A stretch of 8,626 nt of DNA from CALMFT01 sp035333525 (GCA_035333525.1 DAOQQF010000040.1:1-8626); one strand, 5' to 3'; positions 1 to 7,160 are shown, counted from the first letter of the stretch. Translations and numbers: made by a program. Notes: generated by a model not told the origin, from the letters alone.

Positions 1-55
1 AGAAACAACTACTGCTGATAATCAAGATGACGCATATGTTATGATTGTATGAGCT
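1..55 (+). repeat. Direct repeat copy 1 (linker of DUF11 modules)
   Basis: Bases 1-55 are identical to 340-394. The offset is 339 nt, exactly 113 codons, so both copies encode the same 18-residue Asp-rich linker in frame. The copy may begin upstream of the window. Confidence 0.9.
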
Positions 56-1036
56 ACTATCTGTAATGTTCGAATTCAAAAAGATGCTACAGGTATCTAC
101 TTGTCATGAGATACAGTCACATGGACTATCACCTACGGTAACGATGGCAATGGAATTTGTAACAATATCGTTATTACCGACCTTGGTGGAACAGGAAACA
201 CTATCGCAAGTGGAACAGTACTTCGAACAGGTTCTTCTCTCACTCCAGGTCAAACAGGTTCATTTACTATCACAGGAACTGTCTATGGAAACAGTGGCGA
301 TCAAGCAACAAACAATGTTATCATCACTACCACTTCAATAGAAACAACTACTGCTGATAATCAAGATGACGCATATGTTATGATTGTATGAGCTGTTATT
401 CCTCCTTCTCCATTATTCAATATTGCTATTAGTAAGTCGGTAACTCCTTCGATTACTACTCTATGAGGAGTTGTAGTACGAACCCTTACTTATTCAAACC
501 CAAGTCTTGCAACATGATATGATGTGATGATCCAAGATCCATTAGCTCCAGAACTATCATTTAATTCAGCATCACATGGATGAGTACTTTCAGGATCGAC
601 TGTTATGTGGTCATTATGAATACTAGCTCCTGGTGCCACATGAATAGTAACTATGACTACTACAGTCCATAGTGGATTCAATGGTCAGATTATCCCAAAT
701 ACTGCTTATATTTATGCTTCATGAGGTAGTATCAGTGGATGAGTGGTCATAGGCAATGGTTCAGTATTTGATGAAACTACCTATATAGATAATGCTGCTT
801 CAGCAAGTGTAACCATTAGTATACCGTCTAATGGAGGTAATACTTACGTTTATATACCATTACCTGCTGAAGTTAAACAAGCAGTTGCAGCGGCACAACC
901 GATTTTGATAGAGACTATTATGCCAAAGAAAAAAATTATTGATAAGCTGAGAGATATTATTATTGAAACAAAGGAAGATATTATGGAGCAATTTATCCTT
1001 CCGGTTGGGCTACCAAATACTGGTGCTGAACGATAA
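1..1036 (+). CDS. DUF11-repeat surface protein, C-terminal part (5' end outside window), TGA=Gly
   Basis: The frame is open from base 2 to the TAA at 1034-1036 if TGA is glycine, giving about 344 residues of a longer protein. Two beta-rich modules fit the DUF11 pattern seen in bacterial surface proteins: 'GDTVTWTITYGNDG ... ITDLGG ... LTPGQTGSFTITGTV' and 'SKSVTPSITTLGG ... LTYSNPS ... QDPLAP ... LAPGATGIVTMT'. An acidic linker (TTTADNQDDAYVMIVGA) occurs twice, 113 codons apart. After the modules comes an Ala/Pro and then Lys-rich helical segment (AEVKQAVAAAQ ... KKKIIDKLRDIIIETKED), and the protein ends LPNTGAER. LPNTG looks like a sortase signal, but no hydrophobic helix follows. The role is inferred as an extracellular stalk or adhesin. 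The signal peptide and promoter lie upstream of the window. The gene is convergent with the methyltransferase gene and shares its terminator. Confidence 0.85.
340..394 (+). repeat. Direct repeat copy 2 (linker of DUF11 modules)
   Basis: This is the second copy of the 55-base repeat at 1-55. The sequences diverge immediately after base 394 and also before base 340 in what can be compared. Identity is therefore confined to the linker and not to the whole module. Confidence 0.9.
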
Positions 1037-1064
1037 TACAAAAGAAATACAATGAGATATTACC

Positions 1065-1092
1065 AAAACCCCGTCCGTACGGACGGGGTTTT
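1065..1092. terminator. Perfect bidirectional intrinsic terminator
   Basis: A 28-base perfect palindrome consists of AAAA, a GC-rich arm CCCCGTCC, a GTAC centre, the matching arm and TTTT. Both strands read as a GC-rich hairpin followed by a U-run. It sits 28 bases after the surface-protein stop and 4 bases after the methyltransferase stop on the other strand, so it can end transcription of both convergent genes. Confidence 0.9.
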
Positions 1093-1096
1093 GACT

Positions 1097-2050
1097 TTAT
1101 GAAGATTCTATATAGACTGATTTAGATGCTAAGATGATGCTGTTTTTGCTCTTATATCGTGTCTGATCTATTCTTCAATTGTTGTTCATATATCCTTTTT
1201 CAGGCACAACAAGTCATGCATATTGAGCCATATGACATAATGTTTGTAACCTAAACAGATGATAAAATCTAAAATAGATCCAATGATTCTGATTATCTAT
1301 TCATCTTTTTTTCCCTAAGGTTGCATGATTTCATCGCATATTGATATGTTGAGATTGTTGAATTGTAGTAAATGGTATCATGAGATCGCCTCGTGAGAAT
1401 GTACGATGATTTATGATAAGTAATACAATATGAGCAAGGATCGATGGTCGATGTTTAGTGATCATCCGCCCCGACCAAGACCAGTTGATACTAATATGAA
1501 ATCATTCATACTTGAGAACTCTATATACTTCATTTCGCAATGGTTGTCTGATAGTACGATGAAGATGCTGGATGCTTGCAATGCTGATAATGATATCGAT
1601 CGACGATTCATCAAGTGTTTTGAGATAAGCTCACATATCTCCTATAATAAAATGCGTGGGATGGTTATAGGTTCTTGATTTTGCATAATTGATGAGTCAT
1701 GATGAGGCATCTACCCCCACATACGTATATGTTCATGGATCGAGCTCTTCGTCCAATGATTGAGCAAATCTTCCATCTCAACAACCAAGCTCAACGATAT
1801 GGATAGGAGTTTTGGATTCACTATAATATGTTTTGATACGCTCTATACAATAGGCGAATTCAGGCCATTTTCTTATCCTTGTTCATGTCCATTTTTTTTG
1901 CTCAGTACTATAAAATTCGGAGAGACTGGGGGTAATATGTTTTTGTGCAAATGAGCGGTATTTTTTGATAATCTGAAAACAGCGACGCATCCCTTGTATT
2001 CGTGCTGATATGGTTCATAGTAGTATCTTTGATTGTTTGTGTTGGCTCAT
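1097..2050 (-). CDS. Class I SAM-dependent methyltransferase, Trm9/ALKBH8-like, TGA=Gly
   Basis: This 317-residue protein is read on the minus strand from ATG (2050-2048) to TAA (1099-1097), with 11 TGA codons as Gly. SAM-binding motif I is VELGCGDGRF (residues 86-95), and G91 is encoded by TGA. The acidic motif II residue is in VGVDAS (D114), followed by FIIGDM (about 134-139) and the motif IV/post-motif region IISIASIQHLH. The segment EVYRVLKYEGFHISINW (174-190) resembles the 'RVLKPGG...W' strand of Trm9/ALKBH8-type tRNA wobble-uridine methyltransferases. Upstream, TGTRIRKWPEF (55-65) matches the 'TR..xWPEF' block of that group. The C-terminal 100 residues are basic and unassigned. The substrate is therefore inferred as probably a modified tRNA base, not shown. 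An alternative start is M21. The likely -10 leaves a very short leader, and no Shine-Dalgarno is seen. The gene is divergent from the pilin gene and convergent with the surface-protein gene. Confidence 0.88.
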
Positions 2051-2061
2051 TGCTGAATATC

Positions 2062-2091
2062 AGAGTATCGTTATATTGATGATATTTGCAA
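2062..2091 (-). promoter_or_regulatory. Promoter of the methyltransferase gene
   Basis: On the minus strand TTGCAA (2091-2086) is followed after 18 bases by TACTCT (2067-2062). The expected start near 2055 leaves about five bases before the ATG, so the mRNA would be nearly leaderless. TTGCAA is its own reverse complement and also serves as the -35 of the divergent promoter. Confidence 0.5.
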
Positions 2092-2114
2092 TTTGAAGAT
2101 GATTTGGTTATACT
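2086..2114 (+). promoter_or_regulatory. Sigma70-like promoter of the pilin gene
   Basis: TTGCAA (2086-2091), a 17-base spacer and TATACT (2109-2114) make the best textbook promoter in the window. Transcription would start near 2121. The resulting leader of about 40 bases is almost pure pyrimidine (2123-2160) and runs straight into the annotated ATG. Confidence 0.6.
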
Positions 2115-2160
2115 TTATCAGATTGACTTTTTATTTTCTTTACTTTTTTTGTTTTTTTTT

Positions 2161-2529
2161 ATGGTCACCATGATACGTCTTGCTGGAAATTCGTTGAACT
2201 GTACAACTGATGAACTTATTCAGTGAACATGCAGTTTTGACTACAATAAAACAGTTGGAATCAAAAAAGATGCTAATCCAGATGAGGTCAACGACCCCAA
2301 TCTCTTGGTTGCTGATGTGGTACTATGAGCAACGTTTTTTATATGAACAATAGCATTTTTGGGGATCGTTGTTAGTGGTCTTCAGATGATCTTCCAATGA
2401 GGTACTGATCCCAAAAAGGCTGCTGATGCTATGAAAGGTGTCAAATATAGCTTGATATGACTTGTTATTGTTATCTTTTCATATACGATTATTAGGCTCA
2501 TACAGTATTTCGTGTGAGGAAAGATATAG
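2161..2529 (+). CDS. VirB2/TrbC-like type IV secretion pilin (small two-helix membrane protein)
   Basis: The annotated frame gives 122 residues, from ATG 2161 to TAG 2527-2529, with 6 TGA codons as Gly. Two membrane helices are visible: about 50-79 (VADVVLGATFFIGTIAFLGIVV...) and about 97-117 (SLIGLVIVIFSYTIIRLIQYF). They are joined by a short loop with GGTDPKKAADAMKG. Helix, Gly/Lys loop, then 'SLIGLVIV..SY.I' is the layout of T4SS pilins in Patescibacteria. The acidic ectodomain (residues 10-48) has two cysteines, C14 and C24, that could form a disulfide. The start is uncertain: the same frame is open upstream through the T-tract and encodes a very hydrophobic stretch (FLFSLLFLFFF) that could be the core of a signal peptide, but no ATG precedes it. 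The role in pilus assembly or DNA uptake is inferred. No VirB4/VirB6 partner is in the window. Confidence 0.72.
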
Positions 2530-2536
2530 TTACTAT
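2521..2536 (+). promoter_or_regulatory. Possible promoter (-10 region) of the 887-residue gene
   Basis: AAGATATAGTTACTAT overlaps the pilin stop codon and resembles the CAAGATAGTTACTAT region of the efp promoter, with two extra bases. No good -35 is seen at the usual distance. With only 36 bases between the two genes, read-through from the pilin promoter is equally possible. Confidence 0.3.
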
Positions 2537-2565
2537 ATTATTTTAGACTTATAACTTATTACAGT

Positions 2566-5229
2566 ATGTGAGATCCCAATGATAATCTTATTCCTACTAC
2601 TCGTGAGGAACGAGAACAACAAAAGTGAGGATTTTTTGATACTTTGAAAGGATGGTGGAAAGACCCTCTTGGTAATAAAAGAAAACAAGAAATCGCGCAA
2701 AACCTCCAGGATCAAGCTGATCAACAACTTTGGGATGAGTACCAAAAACAATGTAATCATATCAAATCAGTGATTGCAGGTAAGACATCTCTTGATGAGT
2801 TTGTACCACACTATGATATTGAACATTACCAAAAGCTTCATGATAAGATTACTGGAGCACGTTCTGATTATCAGAAACGATGGCAAGAACAATTTATAGA
2901 TATTTTGAGCAGTAATCCTCATCTTGTGGCATTGGTCACAACTGTTGTTAACAGTTTATGAGTCGATCATCCTTTTTCAAAACGACGAACTAGGATGGTG
3001 GAGGTGATAAACAAAGTAAATAATGGCGAACGAGACTACTATCAACAGATGCAAGAGCTTACCTTGAGTATGACAGGAATAGATAAGAAAGATCAAAGCA
3101 TTACCGACTTTTTATGAGCTGTAAGTCAATTCCAAGAGATAGAACAAGCTGTTGATCGTGGTGTAAGTGAATTTCAATCATCTATTAAACAAATAGTGAA
3201 CAACTTAAACACACTGGATGAACTTACAACTCAAATCCAATCAATATCTCAAGTTGAATCTCAAGTTGAGATATTGTTGATCAATAAACCTGAGGCTACA
3301 CACTTACTCACTCACAATGTCCAATTTCTCCTTACTCAACTCAACGAGTATAGACAACGGTATCAGGGTAATATGAATCCAGAAAAGATAGCTGACACAA
3401 AAAATAAGCTGGAGGAAAAGCTCATCGACCTCATCAAGGGGTATATTACCTTTGTAGATCAAGAAGCAATATTCCTTACCGCACAACAACAAAAAGTAAC
3501 TGATAACACTATCAACAAGATTCATACTTTATGGTGAGACGACCTTACGTCACTAGATATGTTGATCGAGAATACACATCAGATCAAGGAGATAAAAGAT
3601 AATCTGATCAATCAGGTAAGTAACATTGATAATAAAAAATGAAACCTAATTGATGGACTGATACAATTCATAGATCATTTAGACTATCAGTGAATAACTA
3701 TTGAGGATGATAAAAAGAAACTTTTGAGCCATGTAATAATTCCATCATATTATACCGACCAACTCAAACAACCAACGTGATTGCTCGTCCAAAAGATTAT
3801 CGATTATTACTGAAAAGAATCGCAAGTTGTAGAACGTATGAAACTCGATCAGATGAGAACTCAATTCCTCAAAGAATACAAACAATTTGAAGAATTTCAA
3901 AAAACAATTGAAGCACTTCAACAACAATGAAAAATCAGACTTCAATGATTGAGCGATCGTTACTCACTACAACTCCAAAAAATTCAATGAACGCATGCTT
4001 CATCTACCAATAGTAGAGTAGGTGATATTTCTTCTGATTATCCATGATCTCAAACATCTATCGATAAGCTGATAGATCAACTCCCTTCCATCAAACCTGA
4101 TACATGGGACACTACACTCATAGAAAAACCTATACCAGTAAATACACTTGATGATCTGTTTGAACTGTACAATGGACTCTTGGGGAAGCTCGGATTACCG
4201 ATTATTCCAATTCTTGACTGATTATCAGAGTATATACTCACCACACAAGACATACATACTCTTCAACGTAGTATTCATACGTGGATTGTGGCATTGATTT
4301 CAGGAGATACAAATGATAGTATTCAGTCTGGAAGTTTGAGTAATAACAATATTATTATGAACTATTCTTGTCATACTACTGGGATGAATATTGAACTATC
4401 TTATTGAGTAATTCTTACTAACCGTCTTTCTATGATCGATAATCGAATCAACGCCGTATCTGATGAGTGGCTCAAAAACCACAACAATCAATCCCGCACA
4501 CAACTCAGAAAAGTCTTTGATATGGCTGAACAACATCTCACATCAGGAAGAGTAAAAATCCAAACCCACAATGGACTCACCGAGTCGTATTTTACTGACA
4601 AGCGTCTTGAAGGTAAAACCAACTGTCTAGCTCATCAGTGACTCAGACCTCATCCCAACTGGACTCAAGGTGAGTATGAGGTAGATGGGGAAAAATGAGC
4701 CAATCAGTACAAAACACTCACTGATTACAACGGCAATGATCGATTTTTCTGAGAAGAGTGAAAAGCAATGATCAATGATACACAAGCATTGGTTTATAAG
4801 TGAGTGATCGATGGTAATGCAGGTACAACACCAGAAGAACAAAAACAACATCTCGATGAGTTTATCCAAGCGATGAAAGAACAGTGTTATGACAAGTGAT
4901 ATGACTGGTTGAGAAAAAAAGATTTCATCGATATGATGGATATCTACTTCCCAGCAGACCAAGTAGAGACCAACGATACCAAGGATACCAAGGATAGTAG
5001 ATTATACTGACTGTTTGGTATGATGTTACTCACCTGATGGGAGTGACGAGCATGGTTCCAAGAGGGTAATGAGATGAGTATTGATGAGAAGACAGGAAAA
5101 TTGGTGTTTAATAATACAAAAAAATGAGTTAGCCGTTCCGCCATGGAACTCTTTGCTAATGCTCGCTGAGTCGTCGGCAGCGACCGGGATGGCGACGGTA
5201 TGTCGCTTCTCTTCAGTAGATCTTGCTAG
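2566..5229 (+). CDS. 887-residue soluble protein of unknown function, probable coiled coils, TGA=Gly
   Basis: One frame runs from ATG 2566 (MGDPNDNLIPTTREEREQQ) to TAG 5227-5229 with many TGA codons as Gly. I do not recognise the family. There is no signal peptide and no membrane helix. The N-terminal ~500 residues are rich in Gln, Lys, Glu and Leu in helical, coiled-coil-like spacing (for example FLKEYKQFEEFQKTIEALQQQ). A Ser/Pro/Asp-rich linker follows around residues 490-530. The last third looks globular, with a likely conserved core around TNCLAHQGLRPHPNWTQGEY and a Trp/Gly-rich end (LTGWEGRAWFQEG). A short tandem TKDTKDS lies near residue 805. The tail contains GSDRDGDGMS, which resembles a single Ca-binding Dx(D/N)xDG loop, and then FSRSC. 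The gene is 36 bases downstream of the pilin gene and on the same strand, so a link to that surface machine is possible but only inferred. No Shine-Dalgarno is seen. Confidence 0.82.
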
Positions 5230-5240
5230 AGAGTATGATG

Positions 5241-5314
5241 ATACCGATTGTATAACAAACGCGAACTACTCATTTTCTTGATTCCCAATAGTTCGCTAGT
5301 TATATCATCGGTAT
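5241..5314. other. Long three-segment inverted repeat / structured 3' element
   Basis: Three paired blocks share one axis: ATACCGAT (5241-5248) with ATCGGTAT (5307-5314), TATAAC (5251-5256) with GTTATA (5299-5304), and GCGAACTA (5261-5268) with TAGTTCGC (5289-5296). That is 22 perfect pairs, separated by small internal loops (TG/TC and AAAC/TA), around a 20-base loop. It starts 11 bases after a stop codon and is not followed by a U-run, so it is not a simple intrinsic terminator. It could be an mRNA 3'-end stabiliser, a small RNA or a mobile-element remnant. Confidence 0.75.
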
Positions 5315-5419
5315 TTACCAAAATAATAAGTTCTCTTTTGATACTTAATTGGTATAAGTTAGCTTTTATCTTTTTTAGACTTTTTAGTTTTTTAGATTTT
5401 AGCATTTGATTTTCGCTCA

Positions 5420-5443
5420 AACCTTACCTTCAGGTTAGTTTTT
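5420..5443 (+). terminator. Probable intrinsic terminator after the 887-residue gene
   Basis: AACCT (5420-5424) pairs with AGGTT (5432-5436) around a 7-base loop, followed by AG and TTTTT (5439-5443). The stem is short, so efficiency is uncertain. It is the last hairpin with a U-run before the efp promoter. Confidence 0.45.
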
Positions 5444-5468
5444 GACTCCAGCTAGTAAGTTCTCTCCC

Positions 5469-5496
5469 TTGTATTCCTATCCAAGATAGTTACTAT
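5469..5496 (+). promoter_or_regulatory. Promoter of efp
   Basis: TTGTAT (5469-5474), 16 bases, then TACTAT (5491-5496). The spacer end and -10 read CAAGATAGTTACT (5482-5494). The same 13-mer occurs at the same distance from TTG before rsmI, and a close variant occurs before dnaJ. Confidence 0.55.
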
Positions 5497-5505
5497 ACAC
5501 TCATC

Positions 5506-5530
5506 GGACCAATGATGGGTCTTTTCTTTT
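5506..5530 (+). promoter_or_regulatory. efp leader hairpin with T-tract (possible attenuator)
   Basis: GACC (5507-5510) pairs with GGTC (5518-5521), extended by one G-T pair, and is followed directly by TTTTCTTTT (5522-5530). It lies just after the predicted transcription start and about 20 bases before the ATG. The stem is only 4-5 bp, so attenuation is a weak inference. Confidence 0.35.
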
Positions 5531-5551
5531 AGTTACTAAAATCTTGTAATC

Positions 5552-6106
5552 ATGGTGAGAATTGATGTAAGTGAAGCAAAAAAAGGTGTAGTATTGGATA
5601 TTGAGAACGTATTGTATAAGGTGGTAGATTCAGGTCATACTCATACAGGAAGATGAGGTGCAACCTACACACTCAAGGTAAAAAATGTGGTAACATGAGC
5701 AAACAATATGTTTACCTATAAGTCTGGTACGATGTTGGAAAATGCAGACTTGAGTACGATGAATGCAACGTATTTGTATACTGATGGTTCAGAGTATAGT
5801 TTTATGATCAACGATACGGGTGAGATTGTATCAATACAGTGAGATGAACTGTGAGATGGGACCAAATACCTCAAAGAAAACCTCAACTGTTTTGTCCAGA
5901 TTTACAATGATAATATTATTGGAGTTGTACTACCAGCGGTTGTTACGTTTACCATAGCACAAACTTTACCTGGAGACAAAGGCAATAGAGCTACTGCTGG
6001 CACCAAAGAAGCAACACTTGATAATGGACTTGTAGTTCAAGTTGCTCTTCATAAGTCTGAAGGAGATGAGGTGAGCGTCAATACTGGTACGTGACTTGTA
6101 GTATAG
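5552..6106 (+). CDS. efp: Elongation factor P
   Basis: The protein has 184 residues, the usual length of bacterial EF-P, from ATG 5552 to TAG 6104-6106, with 5 TGA codons as Gly. EF-P binds ribosomes stalled on consecutive prolines and promotes peptide-bond formation. The KOW-like domain I (about 1-65) carries the tip loop HTHTGRGGATYTLKVKNV, so the residue reaching the peptidyl-transferase centre is R34 and not the common lysine. The adjacent G35 is a TGA codon. OB domain II covers about 66-125 (YLYTDGSEYSFM) and domain III about 130-184, with the signature 'LPGDKGNRATAGTKEATLDNGLVVQV' region and the C-terminal end EGDEVSVNTGTG. The gene appears monocistronic, with its own promoter and T-rich leader. 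It converges on the membrane-protein gene. No Shine-Dalgarno precedes the ATG. Confidence 0.95.
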
Positions 6107-6324
6107 GAACCTTTGGAAATAATACCAATTACGTATCAAAAGAGAATTATTATTTTGGTACGACATGGAAGAAGTCCCGAAGTCTCGGGATAAATATCCT
6201 CGGGAAGCTCGTCAAATAAGGATTTTACTAGACCAAAGGATTTGATATTGTAGGTGGCTTTTCATGAATTGTGAGTTTTCCCCCAGCTTCCTATAGTTCG
6301 TATCGTATTCATTTGACGATATTA
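6107..6324. other. Convergent intergenic region with inverted repeats
   Basis: No gene is seen in these 218 bases. They contain a perfect 6-bp stem with a 4-base loop (TCCCGA 6175-6180 / TCGGGA 6185-6190), a second CTCGGGA copy at 6199-6205, and a 9-base inverted repeat TCGTCAAAT (6209-6217) / ATTTGACGA (6311-6319). A TACCAA/TTGGTA pair brackets part of 6123-6160. One or more of these probably end the two convergent transcripts, although none has a strong U-run. Confidence 0.55.
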
Positions 6325-6894
6325 TTACTCTCCAGAAAAATCACTAATAAGATAGAGTGTCGCTATACCATGTACGAGTAAGATGACTGGTAGATATTGG
6401 ATAGTCTGATAGAGAATGGGATAGGCAGTAAAGTATTTAGCAATATTGATGACTTGATTATAATTGATAATCTGGATACCTCGAACCGCGATACCAATAG
6501 TCAAAAGTATGCTAATAACCGTCATGATAACCATAATAAAAACCATACCAGCTCTAGGAATAGGTATATTGCTGATATCAACGTGTATTTTGGTTTTATT
6601 GAGTAAGATAATGAGCAATATGAAGTAGATGAACAAAATAATACCTGTTTTCCCACTAATAAGAAATGATTGAAGTTGGGCATAGTTTGCTGCAGGATTG
6701 GTTGTTTGTAGTACATTGATTTCGTTACTACCTATTGATATTACATTATTTACTGCCATACTAATCAGTGCCAAGACATAATTTCCTACGATTATTTTTG
6801 CCATCTTATCAATACCTATTGCTATCGCAAAAATACAGATAACACCTATTATTCACAATAGAAAATAATTGAGATTTGATATGGTTCACAACAT
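6325..6894 (-). CDS. Membrane protein with about five helices, function unknown
   Basis: The protein is 189 residues, on the minus strand from ATG (6894-6892) to TAA (6327-6325). I chose this start over the internal ATG at 6804 because the first 30 residues form a membrane helix (FLLGIIGVICIFAIAIGI), reached only by reading TGA as Gly. Further helices are about 35-53 (IVGNYVLALISMAVNNVIS), 80-97 (TGIILFIYFILLIILL), 114-138 (AGMVFIMVIMTVISILLTIGIAV) and 163-184 (IQYLPVILLVHGIATLYLI). The hydrophilic stretch after helix 2 (GSNEINVLQTTNPAANYAQLQSF) is the longest loop. I do not recognise the family. Only two TGA codons occur, both near the start, which is low for this window. It is divergent from dnaJ and convergent with efp. 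No Shine-Dalgarno is seen. Confidence 0.78.
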
Positions 6895-6932
6895 TGTACC
6901 AAGAGCTATAAAATAAAACTTTATGTATTGAT

Positions 6933-6946
6933 TTATTGATCAATAA
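6933..6946. promoter_or_regulatory. 14-base palindrome in the leader of the membrane-protein gene
   Basis: TTATTGATCAATAA is a perfect palindrome 39 bases upstream of the ATG at 6894, in the divergent gap. It could be an operator. AT-rich palindromes also arise by chance. Confidence 0.3.
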
Positions 6947-7092
6947 GATTTCTAAAACACATTCTATCTTGTTCAAAGATATCTCCGATATAATAAAATA
7001 GTATTTGTTTGCAAGTCATCTGATTATCTATGTTTTTTTCCCATTGACAGATAACCCCCAAAGGCTCTTAGTATAGTTTCTTGTTACCTTCC

Positions 7093-7120
7093 TTGACTTT
7101 CCTATCAAAATGAATACTAT
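7093..7120 (+). promoter_or_regulatory. Promoter of dnaJ
   Basis: TTGACT (7093-7098), 16 bases, then TACTAT (7115-7120). The spacer end reads CAAAATGAATACT, a close variant of the efp and rsmI motif at the same position. A second exact TTGACA lies upstream at 7044-7049, with a poorer -10 (TAGTAT, 19-base spacer). Confidence 0.55.
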
Positions 7121-7160
7121 AGCATCTATTATGCATAGGTGCTATTTTTTTTGTTTTTTT
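7119..7160 (+). terminator. Strong hairpin with double T-tract upstream of dnaJ
   Basis: An 11-bp stem (7119-7129 with 7135-7145, including one G-T pair) and a 5-base loop are followed by T(8), G, T(7) up to 7160. This is a textbook plus-strand intrinsic terminator, yet it lies 20 bases before the dnaJ ATG and overlaps the end of the -10. It can stop transcripts that start upstream, for example at the TTGACA of 7044. RNA starting near 7127 would not contain the full stem. Confidence 0.7.

Larger units (their letters stand above)
5230..5551. other. 322-base intergenic region between the 887-residue gene and efp
   Basis: No convincing gene is present. From left to right it holds a 74-nt imperfect hairpin (5241-5314), a weak ACTTA/TAAGT hairpin near 5343-5359, four successive T(4-6)AG units (5371-5402), a terminator-like hairpin (5420-5443), the efp promoter (5469-5496) and a leader hairpin with a T-tract (5506-5530). 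A 64-codon minus-strand frame (5226-5420) lacks an ATG at its start and overlaps the hairpin. Confidence 0.8.

Noticed and set aside
45..341. 98-codon plus-strand frame in the surface-protein region
   Set aside because: It lies out of frame within the DUF11 modules, and the frame at base 2 gives the coherent protein.
1430..2018. Plus-strand frame starting at 1430, open to 2018 when TGA is read as Gly
   Set aside because: It is antisense to the methyltransferase gene, whose SAM motifs and family blocks are clear; the plus reading has no recognisable pattern.
4627..5144. Two minus-strand frames of 111 and 66 codons
   Set aside because: They are antisense to the continuous 887-residue frame; no family match was recognised.
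5226..5420. 64-codon Lys-rich minus-strand frame
   Set aside because: It starts at TTG directly after a stop, overlaps the long hairpin and the T(n)AG repeats, and its lysines come only from the T-rich tract.
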